Shown here: piece after piece, positions 17,292-26,184 of the stretch
Position numbering within the stretch: the first letter of the stretch is position 1
Layout of the letters: each line of letters starts with the position of its first letter
Assembly: GCF_015594925.2 (NCBI RefSeq)
Contig: NZ_CP087590.1
Coordinates: forward strand, 1,178,001 to 1,242,000
DNA: 64,000 nt
Reading direction: 5' to 3'
From: Vibrio sp. VB16
Lineage (GTDB): Bacteria > Pseudomonadota > Gammaproteobacteria > Enterobacterales > Vibrionaceae
Program-made: the position numbers and the translations under genes
The notes under the pieces: model-generated
The model's database searches: none
Seen by the model: only the letters and a program-made list of their open reading frames with translations
What the model was told of the DNA's origin: nothing

Positions 17292-18434
17292 TTATCCTTC
17301 AAACAAATGTAGATACTCCTCGTATCCTTCTGTCCCCATCTTCTCTACAGGGACAAATCGCATTGAAGCAGAGTTCATACAATACCTAAGCCCGGTAGGG
17401 GCTGGCCCATCTTTGAATACATGGCCTAGGTGTGAATCACCAAACTTGCTTCTAACTTCTGTTCTTGGATAAATCAGTTTGTAGTCTGTCGTGGTGACAA
17501 CGTAACTACCAGCAAGTGGTCTGGTAAAACTTGGCCAGCCAGTTCCTGATTTGTATTTATCGGTTGAAGAGAAAAGGGGTTCACCTGTAACAACATCCAC
17601 ATAGATGCCTTCTTTCTTATTATCCCAATAGGGGTTGTTAAATGGACGTTCAGTCGCATCTTTTTGGGTAACATCATATTGTAGTGAGGTTAGATTTTTA
17701 CGGATTTCCTCATCCGAGGGCTTGCGATACTGTTTTAGGCTTGCGGCCTGTTTTTTACCATCGATTAGCTGACGTAACGTTACTTGGTTCTCGTTTCTAT
17801 CTTCGCCAAATAGCTTGTCTAAGTATTGATCTCGACCCGATGCATAGCGATAGTAGTTATAGCGAACCTTACTCTTTTTATAGTAATCCTGATGGTAATC
17901 TTCCGCCGGGAAAAACTCGGTATATTCTATCAATTCAGTCGCGATTGGATCTGGATATATTCCAGCATCGTCTACCTCTTTAATGAATTGCATCGCGATC
18001 GCTTTTTGCTCTGGCGTGTGATAAAAAATAGCCGGACGGTATTGCGGACCACGGTCGACAAAAGAACCTTTGTTGTCTGTTGGGTCCATATGTCTAAAGA
18101 GGTGATCGAGTATCTGTTCGTAGCTTAGGCTATCTGCGTCATAGGTAACCTGAATAACTTCAATGTGGCCTGACTTACCTGAAGAGACCTGCTTGTAAGT
18201 TGGGTTATCGAGCTCACCACCGGCATAACCAGAAACGACGTCTGTTACGCCATCGAGTTTCTCGAAATCAGATTCTGTACACCAAAAGCAACCACCAGCA
18301 AGTGTGGCAACTTGGCTGTTCATCGCGGTTGGTTTGTTGCTCTCTGCGTTGGCAGAGCTTTCTGGCATGATGATCAGTACGAGTGCTGGCAATATCACCG
18401 CGAAAGAGAGCAACCACTTGGATAATCGCTTCAT
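17292..18434 (-). CDS. msrAB: Periplasmic MsrA-MsrB fusion, peptide methionine sulfoxide reductase
   Basis: 380 residues. An N-terminal signal or anchor (LSKWLLSFAVILPALVLIIM) puts it outside the cytoplasm. MsrA domain (about 40-200) has GGCFWCTESDFEKLDGV with catalytic Cys49; MsrB domain (about 235-375) has GTGWPSFTRP, EVRSKFGDSHLGHVF and catalytic RYCMNSAS (Cys352). The MsrB zinc CxxC pairs are absent. The fusion repairs both S- and R-methionine sulfoxides in envelope proteins; electrons usually come from a DsbD/CcdA-type membrane thiol relay, not seen here. Single gene with its own promoter. Confidence 0.95.
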   Translation of the reverse strand: MKRLSKWLLSFAVILPALVLIIMPESSANAESNKPTAMNSQVATLAGGCFWCTESDFEKLDGVTDVVSGYAGGELDNPTYKQVSSGKSGHIEVIQVTYDADSLSYEQILDHLFRHMDPTDNKGSFVDRGPQYRPAIFYHTPEQKAIAMQFIKEVDDAGIYPDPIATELIEYTEFFPAEDYHQDYYKKSKVRYNYYRYASGRDQYLDKLFGEDRNENQVTLRQLIDGKKQAASLKQYRKPSDEEIRKNLTSLQYDVTQKDATERPFNNPYWDNKKEGIYVDVVTGEPLFSSTDKYKSGTGWPSFTRPLAGSYVVTTTDYKLIYPRTEVRSKFGDSHLGHVFKDGPAPTGLRYCMNSASMRFVPVEKMGTEGYEEYLHLFEG

Positions 18435-18753
18435 GTCTTTCCCTCTTGTTGTTTGTAAAGTTTATGTAGGGATATAGAAAGGGGAAAGGCCAAATTACTT
18501 TCAAAAAAAGATATTATAAATTTTAGAATCTTTGATTTTCTTGAAAAAGAGAGGTGATTCGTCTAAAGGGTAGTGGTGAATTGAGATTAAATCATACCGA
18601 TCGTAGTGCTTATATGATCAAAATGAACTCGACTTTGCAAACGGTTCAAGACATTTTTGCCTATTGCAGTTCACTCCATCGAGCTCATTTCATTTGAATC
18701 GCTACTTGTAACAGCCATTATTAAGTTGTTACGTTTTACGAATCAATTATGTG
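18435..18753. other. Intergenic region upstream of msrAB
   Basis: 319 bp between the msrAB start and the psuG stop. I see no gene, strong hairpin or repeat. The msrAB promoter must lie near 18440-18540, where A+T-rich stretches occur. Confidence 0.5.
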
Positions 18754-19671
18754 TTAAAGCTTGCTGTATTCAATCGCGATTTGAGCGCCTAAACGAGCGT
18801 TGTTTAATACGAGGTGAATATTTGAATCTAAGCTATTGCCACCGGTTAGTTCGCAAACGCGAGCCAACAAGAACGGCGTTGATTCTTTACCTAAGATGCC
18901 TTGTTCTTCCGCTTCCGCTAACGCAGTGTTGACAGCGTTAGTGATGGTGTCTGTTGGCATGGCAAATTCAACAGGAATTGGATTGGCTATCACAACGCCA
19001 CCGTTTAAATTCATTTCCCATTTTGCTTTGAGTGCCAATGCAATTTGATCTGCCGTATCAAGGCGATAATCGATGCTGTGCTCACTTTCACGCGTGTAAA
19101 ACGCTGGAAGGCTGTCAGTTTGGTAACCAATAACTGGTACACCTTGAGTTTCAAGGTATTCGCGCGTAAGTCCAAGATCAAGAATCGATTTAGCACCCGC
19201 ACAGATAACCGCAACATCTGTATTTGCAAGCTCTTGCAAATCAGCAGAGATGTCCATGGTTTGTTGTGCACCACGGTGAACACCACCAATACCACCAGTA
19301 GCGAAGACTTTAATGCCCGCCATTGATGCCAGAATCATTGTAGCTGCAACGGTCGTTGCACCATCTTGTTTGCTTGCGACCACAAAAGGTATATCACGAC
19401 GGCTTACTTTGGTTACGGCTGAACCAGCTTTGCCTAGGTGTGTGATCTGTTCTTCTGAAAGTCCAACCTTTAAGCGACCATTGATGATAGCGATAGTGGC
19501 AGGGACAGCACCTTGTTCACGGATGGTGTTCTCAACCAACAGAGCCGTTTCTACATTCCTTGGAAATGGCATACCATGTGAGATGATTGTTGATTCTAGG
19601 GCAACAACAGGTTGGTTGTTGGCTAATGCTTGTGCCACTTCTGGTTGGATATCAAGGTATTTCTCTAACAT
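18754..19671 (-). CDS. psuG: Pseudouridine-5'-phosphate glycosidase
   Basis: 305-residue PsuG family enzyme that splits pseudouridine 5'-phosphate into uracil and ribose 5-phosphate. Family motifs: VVALESTIISHGMPFPRN, GAVPATIAIINGRLKVGLS, SRRDIPFVVASKQDGATTVAATMI, FATGGIGGVHRGAQQTMDISADLQEL and CAGAKSILDLGLTREYLETQGVPVIGY. The gene overlaps the 3' end of the upstream kinase gene by 7 nt, so translation is coupled. Cytoplasmic, manganese-dependent in characterised homologues. Confidence 0.96.
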   Translation of the reverse strand: MLEKYLDIQPEVAQALANNQPVVALESTIISHGMPFPRNVETALLVENTIREQGAVPATIAIINGRLKVGLSEEQITHLGKAGSAVTKVSRRDIPFVVASKQDGATTVAATMILASMAGIKVFATGGIGGVHRGAQQTMDISADLQELANTDVAVICAGAKSILDLGLTREYLETQGVPVIGYQTDSLPAFYTRESEHSIDYRLDTADQIALALKAKWEMNLNGGVVIANPIPVEFAMPTDTITNAVNTALAEAEEQGILGKESTPFLLARVCELTGGNSLDSNIHLVLNNARLGAQIAIEYSKL

Positions 19672-20759
19672 GTGATGGTTTCCTCTATTAAGCGTCGAAC
19701 CGCTTTTTCAGACATAGTTGAATTAATCGTGTTTTCAGCAACTAGCGCTAATCGTGCTGCGCCAAGTGCAAATTCGACAGTGTTACTCCACTGCCATTGA
19801 TTCAGATACCCGTGAGTAAGGCCAGCCATTAACGCATCGCCTGCTCCGGTTACATTGTTAACCTGTGTTTTTGATGGAGGGATAAATGTTGCTCCCTCGC
19901 TACAGCTGGAATAAGCCCCTTTGCTTCCAAGGCTTATCAGTATTTGCTCAACCCCTTTGTCGTGTAGGGTTCCAGCGATTTTTTCTAGGTCGCTCTGTTG
20001 TATAAACGTAATGCCAGACAGTAATTCCGCTTCCATTAAGTTTGGCTTTAACGTGTGAATTTTATCTAAGAATGGCAGTAGCTTGGGCGCTTTGACTGAC
20101 GAAACAGGGTCGACAAAAATGTCGATGTCGCTATGAACATGAAAGAGGTATTCAAGAGCGCTGTGGCTTAAGTTAGCATCGAGAACAATCGCGCTAGAGC
20201 GAGCAATGGCCCCCTCACGTTGAGCGAGTTGCTCTGCATTAAGTCGGTCGATCAATTTCATGTCGTTAAGTGCTAATTGCATCTCGCCATCATGGTCGTG
20301 TATCGACAAATAACTGCTAGATGTTGCGCCTGTCACTGTTAAACAGTGCTCGACATTAACACCAGCTTCACGGCAGGCAGATTTAAGCTGCTCACCCCAA
20401 TTATCGTCACCCATTGCACCAATAAACTGTACGGAACTGCCTAAACGGCTAAGATTGTCAGCAATATTTCTTGCTACGCCTCCAGCACCACTTGTGAGCT
20501 GGCCAGGATTAGAATCACCTTGTATTAAAGCGGCAGAGGAACGTCCGCAAAGGTCCATATTGGCACCACCAATGACCATAGCGTATTGGTTGGGTGCAAT
20601 GATGTACCCTTTGCCTTGAATGAACCCTTTTTTCGTAAGGTTCATGATATGGCCAGCAACGGCGCTGCGGCTTAACCCTAGCTTATCCGCTAGAACTTGT
20701 TGTGCGATCATTGGCTCTGTTCGCAAGATACTTAATATCTGTTGTTCTCTCTCAGTCAT
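19665..20759 (-). CDS. psuK: Pseudouridine kinase fused to N-terminal winged HTH
   Basis: About 364 residues. The N-terminal 60 residues form a winged helix (REQQILSILRTEPMIAQQVLADKLGLSRSAVAGHIMNL, then KGFIQGKGYI); the rest is a PfkB ribokinase domain (GGANMDLCGRS at the start, VTGAGDALMAGL near the C terminus with the catalytic Asp). It phosphorylates pseudouridine ahead of PsuG. I prefer ATG 20759 because ACGGA is 9 nt upstream; ATGs at 20765 and 20780 also exist. The HTH suggests a sugar-kinase-type regulator acting on its own promoter, where a 14-bp palindrome lies. Confidence 0.92.
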   Translation of the reverse strand: MTEREQQILSILRTEPMIAQQVLADKLGLSRSAVAGHIMNLTKKGFIQGKGYIIAPNQYAMVIGGANMDLCGRSSAALIQGDSNPGQLTSGAGGVARNIADNLSRLGSSVQFIGAMGDDNWGEQLKSACREAGVNVEHCLTVTGATSSSYLSIHDHDGEMQLALNDMKLIDRLNAEQLAQREGAIARSSAIVLDANLSHSALEYLFHVHSDIDIFVDPVSSVKAPKLLPFLDKIHTLKPNLMEAELLSGITFIQQSDLEKIAGTLHDKGVEQILISLGSKGAYSSCSEGATFIPPSKTQVNNVTGAGDALMAGLTHGYLNQWQWSNTVEFALGAARLALVAENTINSTMSEKAVRRLIEETITC

Positions 20760-20777
20760 AAACATATGTCCGTCAAC

Positions 20778-20799
20778 CAAACTTAAGTTTGTATAATAG
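20778..20799 (-). promoter_or_regulatory. psuK promoter -10 with overlapping palindrome
   Basis: CAAACTTAAGTTTG (20778-20791) is a perfect 14-bp palindrome. On the minus strand it directly follows TATTAT (20793-20798), a good -10 box, so a bound protein would block transcription initiation. A clear -35 is not visible. Candidate autoregulatory operator for the HTH of PsuK. Confidence 0.5.
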
Positions 20800-20878
20800 G
20801 CTGACGTTCTGCAAAATGATAGTTAGAAAGGTAACCGTTTGCTCTGGATCACAATTTAAATCACATATAAGCGTCAGA

Positions 20879-21754
20879 TTACACAGTACATTCCAATAAA
20901 TAGTCGACAAATGTTCGTGTTTTGATAGGAATAAACTTACTTTTATACAACACATGTATTGGATTAGAGGTTGGTGATTCGTCATCAAGAATCTGAATAA
21001 GCGATTGGTCGGTTATCTCAGAAGTAAGTGAAATCTTCGGCTGGAGCATTATCCCAAGGCCTTGTAAAGCGGCCACTTTCAGCGCATAACCATTGTTTGA
21101 GGATAAACGGATATTGGTTTTATCAAAGGCATGTGTGCCTAATCGACTTGCCTGATGAGATTGAATATCCCCATAGTGGAAGCCCAAGCAATGATGATTC
21201 ACTAGGTCCTTGACTTTGCTTGGTATGCCGTAGGTGGATAAATATTTTGGGGAGGCGCTAAAGATCATCTCATACTGGCCTAATGGGCGAGCAATCAACG
21301 CTGAATCGTTAAGATGGCCAATGCGAATGATGATGTCAACCTGATCCAGAATAGGGTCGATACGGAGATTATCCAAGGTGAGCTCTATGTTAATCTCTGG
21401 GTATAGCTTAAGAAAATCGGCGACAATAGGGGCCAAAACGATACTTCCATACGTGACAGGCGCATTAATTCTAACCGTCCCTTTTGGTCTGTTTTCAACG
21501 GTGAGTATTTTATTTTCTACGTTGGTGATTTCTTCTAATATTCGTTTGCAGTCGCTGTAATAAAGTTGACCAGATTCAGTTAATGACTGTTTTCTCGTGG
21601 TTCGAGTGATGAGTTGAGTCCCAAGCTGTTTCTCAAGTTGTTTTATATGTTTACCAATCATAGTAGCGGTTATCGAGAAATGAACCGCGGCGCTGGAAAA
21701 TGTGCCATGTTCGACCACGTAAACAAAGACCTGCATACTTTTTAGCTTGTCCAT
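20879..21754 (-). CDS. LysR family transcriptional regulator
   Basis: 291-residue LTTR of the CrgA/DmlR-like branch: N-terminal MDKLKSMQVFVYVVEHGTFSSAA, HTH followed by KQLEKQLGTQLITRTTRKQSLTESG, and VRINAPVTYGSIVLAPIVADFLKLYPEI. AGGG lies 9 nt before the ATG. It is divergent from a monooxygenase-like/Gfo-Idh pair, which it likely regulates. The shared 120-bp intergenic region contains two GTTTATAAA elements. Confidence 0.9.
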   Translation of the reverse strand: MDKLKSMQVFVYVVEHGTFSSAAVHFSITATMIGKHIKQLEKQLGTQLITRTTRKQSLTESGQLYYSDCKRILEEITNVENKILTVENRPKGTVRINAPVTYGSIVLAPIVADFLKLYPEINIELTLDNLRIDPILDQVDIIIRIGHLNDSALIARPLGQYEMIFSASPKYLSTYGIPSKVKDLVNHHCLGFHYGDIQSHQASRLGTHAFDKTNIRLSSNNGYALKVAALQGLGIMLQPKISLTSEITDQSLIQILDDESPTSNPIHVLYKSKFIPIKTRTFVDYLLECTV

Positions 21755-21780
21755 TCGATATGCCCTATTAGTAACTCATG

Positions 21781-21815
21781 GTTTATAAACAATAAACATA
21801 ATGGTCGTTTATAAA
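21781..21815. promoter_or_regulatory. Candidate LysR operator in divergent promoter
   Basis: GTTTATAAAC (21781-21790, perfect palindrome) and GTTTATAAA (21807-21815) lie 26 bp apart in the 120-bp divergent region. Two related A+T sites at this spacing suit an LTTR tetramer (recognition plus activation site), but the assignment is inferred. Confidence 0.4.
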
Positions 21816-21874
21816 GCTTGGAGAGTCAATTACATTAATGAATACAATGAACCCAAGTTATTAGAGAGATTGAA

Positions 21875-22162
21875 GTGGATAAAGGTCTATTTATTACAGC
21901 AGAAATTCGCATCAAAGAAGATGTGGATTATGACCATGCGTTACGAGCGATCAAAGCGTTCTGTGTAAGTATGAACAGCGAAGAAGGCTGTACCATGGCA
22001 ATACCGATGAAGAGTAAAACAGACGCACGGCAGTTTATATTCTGGGAGCGTTATGAAGATGAAGCTGCCTATGAAAAGCATTTTCGCGCAGAACATACGC
22101 AGAAGTTTATTAAACAAGGATTCACAGACCTTGTTAGCGCCTATCAAACTTACCAGTTCTAA
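21875..22162 (+). CDS. Antibiotic biosynthesis monooxygenase (ABM)-like domain protein
   Basis: 95-residue dimeric alpha+beta barrel type protein (ITAEIRIKEDVDYDHALRAIKAF, EEGCTMAIPM, FIFWERYEDEAAYEKHFRAEHTQKF). Members act on quinols or other aromatics without cofactor, or have structural roles. GTG start with AGAGAG upstream. It precedes the Gfo/Idh gene by 11 nt, so they form one operon, probably under the divergent LysR. Reaction unknown. Confidence 0.85.
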   Translation: MDKGLFITAEIRIKEDVDYDHALRAIKAFCVSMNSEEGCTMAIPMKSKTDARQFIFWERYEDEAAYEKHFRAEHTQKFIKQGFTDLVSAYQTYQF

Positions 22163-22173
22163 AGAGAAATATT

Positions 22174-23166
22174 ATGGATAAGAAACTGAAATGGGGTATT
22201 TTAGGAACAAGCTTTATTTCCGGTGTTATGGCCGATGCCATCAAAGAAGAAGGAACAACCGAGATAGTTGCTGTTGCTGGTCGTTCGCTCGAACCGCTGC
22301 AAGCGTTTGCAAAACAGCATCAGGTTGAGAAGGTTTACCAAGACTTCGATGCGTTGATTAACGATAAAGAGGTTGATGTCGTTTATGTCGCCTTACCGAA
22401 TCATCTTCATCATGAGTACATTATTAAAGCAGCGCAAGCTGGCAAAGCTATCTTAAGTGAAAAGTCTCTTTCTGTTGATATGCAGAAGACCGATTTAGCG
22501 CTGCGAGCGGTCGAAAAGCATAACGTTTTTTTTGCGGAAGGTTTGATGTATCTCAACCATCCACTTATTGCTCAGATCATGCAGGAACTTGCTAACGGAA
22601 GTATTGGCGAAGTAAAGTCGATTAATGCGCAGTATGTGGCCTCTATCGCTGAGTTTGTTAATCCAGATAGTAAAGGCGCGCTATATAATCTAGGTTGTTA
22701 TCCTGTGTCTCTTATGCATCTTGTACTAAAAAGCTGTTTTGGTGAGCAAGTGTTTGATCAATACAATTTGGCTGCATTTGGCAAAATGGGTACCGATGGG
22801 AATATATGTGATACCGCCGCAATGTTTCAATTTAAAAATGGTGTTGTTGCGCAGTTACATACGGCAGAAGACCACGGTTTGTTTCCACAATTCACGATTC
22901 TTGGAAGCAAAGGAAGCCTCGCGGTTTCGTCAAACCCTTGGTTACCGGAAGCGGCGGGGAATCATTTTGTGGTTACTGAGTATGAGCAAGATGGAAGAGT
23001 GGTCAATGTAGATGCAATAGGGAATGGCTTCTTGTATCAGGTACGAAATATAAGACAAGCTTTAGAGCAGGGTGATCTCACGTTAAAAGGAACCAGCGCG
23101 CGACCGAAAGACTCTAGAACAATCATGCGACTCCTAACCGATTGGGAAGCCGCTACAGGTTTATGA
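22174..23166 (+). CDS. Gfo/Idh/MocA family NAD(P)-dependent oxidoreductase
   Basis: 330-residue two-domain dehydrogenase: N-terminal Rossmann fold (KLKWGILGTSFISGVMADAI, VAVAGRSLEPLQAFAKQH), the family EKSLSVD motif with catalytic Lys (the EKP equivalent) and a C-terminal beta-sheet domain (YNLGCYPVSLMHLV). Homologues oxidise or reduce sugars, inositols, dihydrodiols or biliverdin. The ABM-like partner upstream hints at an aromatic or quinone-related substrate; this is only inferred. Confidence 0.88.
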   Translation: MDKKLKWGILGTSFISGVMADAIKEEGTTEIVAVAGRSLEPLQAFAKQHQVEKVYQDFDALINDKEVDVVYVALPNHLHHEYIIKAAQAGKAILSEKSLSVDMQKTDLALRAVEKHNVFFAEGLMYLNHPLIAQIMQELANGSIGEVKSINAQYVASIAEFVNPDSKGALYNLGCYPVSLMHLVLKSCFGEQVFDQYNLAAFGKMGTDGNICDTAAMFQFKNGVVAQLHTAEDHGLFPQFTILGSKGSLAVSSNPWLPEAAGNHFVVTEYEQDGRVVNVDAIGNGFLYQVRNIRQALEQGDLTLKGTSARPKDSRTIMRLLTDWEAATGL

Positions 23167-23274
23167 ACCACTAAGTCGTGGACAAGTGGTTAAACGAGGG
23201 CTTTTGCAGAATAAACAGATGTATTTATAGTTACGGAATGCCTCGTTGTTCATGGGATCGTTAGAACAGGTCAC

Positions 23275-23294
23275 GTCCCCACAATAGTGGGGAC
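23275..23294. terminator. Perfect 8-bp hairpin (GTGGGGAC type)
   Basis: GTCCCCAC, an AATA loop, then GTGGGGAC, located between the convergent Gfo/Idh and glpD genes. It has the same architecture as 17222-17241, with two base-pair positions and the loop different. Confidence 0.65.
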
Positions 23295-23347
23295 AACGGA
23301 ACTTGGGGGAAGGATTTAATCGCCTTAAAAGAAGGTATTCCCGCTAA

Positions 23348-24877
23348 TTAAGCCGATAAAGCTGTGTCTTCTGCCTTTTCAGCTTGTGTGCTAAGGGGAT
23401 TAAGGTATTCATGTAAAGTGTTAACTTCTGCTTGTGTGTACTTGAGTCCGAGCTTGCTTCTGCGCCAAAGAATATCTTCGACACTGACCGCCCACTCTTC
23501 AGCGACCAAATAATCTACTTCCGCTTGGTACAAACCGTGTCCAAAGTGCGTACCGAGTTCCTCTACGCTACTTATCTGTTTAAGAATAGAAACGGAAAGG
23601 GTGCCGTAAGCCCTAACAAAGCGCCTCGCAAGCTTGGCTTCTAACCATGGATACTGTTTTAAAAGCGTGCTTTGTAAGCTATCTCTATTGGTGAAGTCAC
23701 CACCTGGTAATGTCGCTGTTTTGGTCCAGGGTTCATTCATTTGAGGGAAAAAAGGTGAAAGCTGATCGACGGCCGCTTGACCAAGTTTTCTGTAGGTGGT
23801 GAGTTTGCCACCAAATATAGAGAGTAAAGGCGCATCTGGTTGTTGGTCGTCGAGTTCTATGGTGTAATCTCTCGTTACCGCTTGTGCATCGGATGACTCA
23901 TCTTCGCAAAGAGGGCGGACACCAGACCAGGTTGAGATGACATCGTCTGGGGAGACGGGTTTAACAAAATGCTGATTAACGATGTCACATAGGTAGCTTA
24001 TTTCGTCATCATCTATCGTCACTTTTGAAGGGTCGCCTGTGTATTCCACATCGGTGGTACCGATAACCGAATAATCATCGAGATAGGGCAGTACAAATAC
24101 AATTCGGTTATCTTCGTTCTGTAAAATGAAGGCATGATTTTCTTCATACATCTTGGGTACGATGACGTGGCTGCCTTTCACCAATCGAATTCCACGAGGC
24201 GAAGTCATTTTTAACTGTGAGTCAAAAAATTTATCGACCCATGGCCCAGCAGCATTGACTAATGCCTTCGCTTTAAACTCGGTCGTTTTTCCTGTCAATG
24301 TATCTTCTATTGTGACCGTCCAACCTTCTTTATTGCGAGTTGCGTCAATACATTTTGAGCGTGTGTGTATCTTCGCTCCTTTCTCTTGCGCTAATTTGGC
24401 GTTAATAACCACTAAACGAGCATCGTCTACGGCGCAATCGGAATACTCGAAGCCTTTTTTCATTTGTGGTAATAACGGGCCGTTAGAAGCAAATTTCAAT
24501 CCGTGGCTTGCAGGTAAAGAGACGCGCTTGCCGATGTTGTCGTAAAGAAATAGACCGATTCGAATCATCCAAGCTGGGCGTAGATGTGGGCGATGTGGTA
24601 GTTGAAAACGTAAAGGAGCCACCAGATGAGGTGCGTTACTCAACAATACTTCACGCTCTGCTAATGCCTCACTGACTAAACGAAATTCGTAATGCTCAAG
24701 ATAACGAAGTCCACCATGTATCAGTTTACTACTTGCAGAGGAGGTGGCAGATGCAAGATCGTTCATCTCAAATAACGCGACGTCTAACCCGCGACCTGCC
24801 CCATCACTTGCGACAGCGACACCATTGATGCCGCCGCCGATGACAATTAAATCATGAACGTTTTCTACTTTTTCCAT
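23348..24877 (-). CDS. glpD: Aerobic glycerol-3-phosphate dehydrogenase
   Basis: 509-residue membrane-associated flavoenzyme that oxidises sn-glycerol 3-phosphate to dihydroxyacetone phosphate and feeds electrons to quinone. Seen: FAD loop DLIVIGGGINGVAVASDGAGRGL, SSASSKLIHGGLRYLEHYEF, NAAGPWVDKF, VKGSHVIVPKMYEENHAFILQNEDNRIVFVLPY and FGGKLTTYRKLGQAAVD. The start is ATG 24877 (AAGAG 9 nt upstream); in-frame codons further upstream would add a 28-residue tail absent from the family. No other glp genes are in the window. Confidence 0.95.
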   Translation of the reverse strand: MEKVENVHDLIVIGGGINGVAVASDGAGRGLDVALFEMNDLASATSSASSKLIHGGLRYLEHYEFRLVSEALAEREVLLSNAPHLVAPLRFQLPHRPHLRPAWMIRIGLFLYDNIGKRVSLPASHGLKFASNGPLLPQMKKGFEYSDCAVDDARLVVINAKLAQEKGAKIHTRSKCIDATRNKEGWTVTIEDTLTGKTTEFKAKALVNAAGPWVDKFFDSQLKMTSPRGIRLVKGSHVIVPKMYEENHAFILQNEDNRIVFVLPYLDDYSVIGTTDVEYTGDPSKVTIDDDEISYLCDIVNQHFVKPVSPDDVISTWSGVRPLCEDESSDAQAVTRDYTIELDDQQPDAPLLSIFGGKLTTYRKLGQAAVDQLSPFFPQMNEPWTKTATLPGGDFTNRDSLQSTLLKQYPWLEAKLARRFVRAYGTLSVSILKQISSVEELGTHFGHGLYQAEVDYLVAEEWAVSVEDILWRRSKLGLKYTQAEVNTLHEYLNPLSTQAEKAEDTALSA

Positions 24878-25292
24878 TATATCGACTCTTATATGTTCGT
24901 TCGAGCATTGATGTATATATAAAAGCACATAATCGACAAAAAATCGATTAAAAACGTGCAAAAAGTTGTTAATTATTTTTTACAAAACCGACGAGCTAGT
25001 TCCGTAAATAACCAATTTTCGCCGTTATAGTCGGCATTGTCGACTGTTTTTGTTGCGAAAATGTTGCTATTTATCAATTGCTCGTACGAGCGCAATGGTG
25101 ATTTTGGCGTTTGTTGGTAATGAAAAGATGGAATGAAATGTAGTGGTAATATCTTCAATTAGAGCATGGTGATACAATACATGATTGTTGGTACAGAAGA
25201 GCCACTATAATAGAAACCCTTCAGGCTGCATTATATTTCCTTTAATGAATGCTCCATGTGTTCCCCCACATCACTTAGAAGATTTACCTAGT
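24878..25292. promoter_or_regulatory. glpD / EamA divergent intergenic region with two CTCG/TTCG palindromes
   Basis: About 415 bp. TATGTTCGTTCGAGCATT (24892-24909), 15 bp upstream of glpD, is an imperfect palindrome whose half-sites resemble the GlpR half-site TATGTTCG, but the central spacing is 2 bp, not the 4 bp known in E. coli. GCTCGTACGAGC (25080-25091) is a perfect 12-bp palindrome of the same YTCG-WW-CGAG form. Both are candidate repressor operators. Confidence 0.45.
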
Positions 25293-26159
25293 ATGATTTT
25301 TGGGTTTATTGCTAGCTTTCTGGCCGCCTTTTTTCAAGCGACCAACTATATTCTTACACAACGTTGCCAACAAAATTTTAATATTGATGGGGTGAAACTA
25401 CTGATCGCCGTACATGTCGCCATCGGAGTGTTTGCCGCATACCCCGTGTTGTTTATGGGTTATTGGCGGTTAATAGAACCCTCTCAAACCTTAGATATAC
25501 TGCTTATTAATCTTCCTTACCTTTTTGCCCAATATATGCTTATAAAAGCCATAAAGCTAAGTGATGCCTCGGTAGTATCACCGCTGTTGGCAATCAAAAT
25601 TCCGGTATTAGCGATGATATCTGTCGCTATGTTTAATGCCGAGTTTACTTTAATACAGTGGCTATCTATTTTACTTATTCTGTTCATAGCGTGGCGATTT
25701 TCAGCGCTATCAGGAAAAATAGCGATGAAGCCGCTTTTATTGGTTCTGGCGGCAAGTGTCGGTTATAGCTTTGCTGATATGGCCATTGCACAGTTTTCAA
25801 AAGAGATTATTCAGTCAAACCCTTTTGAGCAGTCGGTGGTGACTATTTCGATTAACTATTTTATCTGTGGATTAGGGAGTCTATTTTTAATGCCTGTAAA
25901 AGGCGTGACGTTTAAAATGGTTTATCAAGTGAAATGGGTTGCGATAGCATGGTTAATTGCCGTGGTATTCTTGTTGATTGGGTTCAATATGAGCGGTGTA
26001 GTGACAGGAAATGTTATCCAATCTTTACGAGGCGTGATTGGTGTTCTGCTTGCGTTTTTCTTTTTTAGGCATCAGATCAACCAATCTAAAGTGCTCTGGC
26101 AGAAAAAATTATTCGGTGCCGCGATGATGTTTGTCGCTGTTGGCACCTTTTATCTTTAG
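25293..26159 (+). CDS. EamA/DMT superfamily permease
   Basis: About 288 residues with around ten hydrophobic segments and the two-repeat layout of EamA transporters (FGFIASFLAAFFQATNYILTQ in the first half, GVVTGNVIQSLRGVIGVLLAFFFF in the second). The reading frame extends upstream to a TTG at 25185, but the extra 36 residues are non-hydrophobic, so I start at ATG 25293. The substrate cannot be inferred. It is divergent from glpD and converges with the MAPEG gene. Confidence 0.78.
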   Translation: MIFGFIASFLAAFFQATNYILTQRCQQNFNIDGVKLLIAVHVAIGVFAAYPVLFMGYWRLIEPSQTLDILLINLPYLFAQYMLIKAIKLSDASVVSPLLAIKIPVLAMISVAMFNAEFTLIQWLSILLILFIAWRFSALSGKIAMKPLLLVLAASVGYSFADMAIAQFSKEIIQSNPFEQSVVTISINYFICGLGSLFLMPVKGVTFKMVYQVKWVAIAWLIAVVFLLIGFNMSGVVTGNVIQSLRGVIGVLLAFFFFRHQINQSKVLWQKKLFGAAMMFVAVGTFYL

Positions 26160-26184
26160 GATCTCACACGTTAACAAAGTTTGC

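Noticed and set aside
24973..25158. 61-codon minus-strand frame upstream of glpD
   Set aside because: No ribosome binding site, composition unlike a protein, and it overlaps a palindromic control region.
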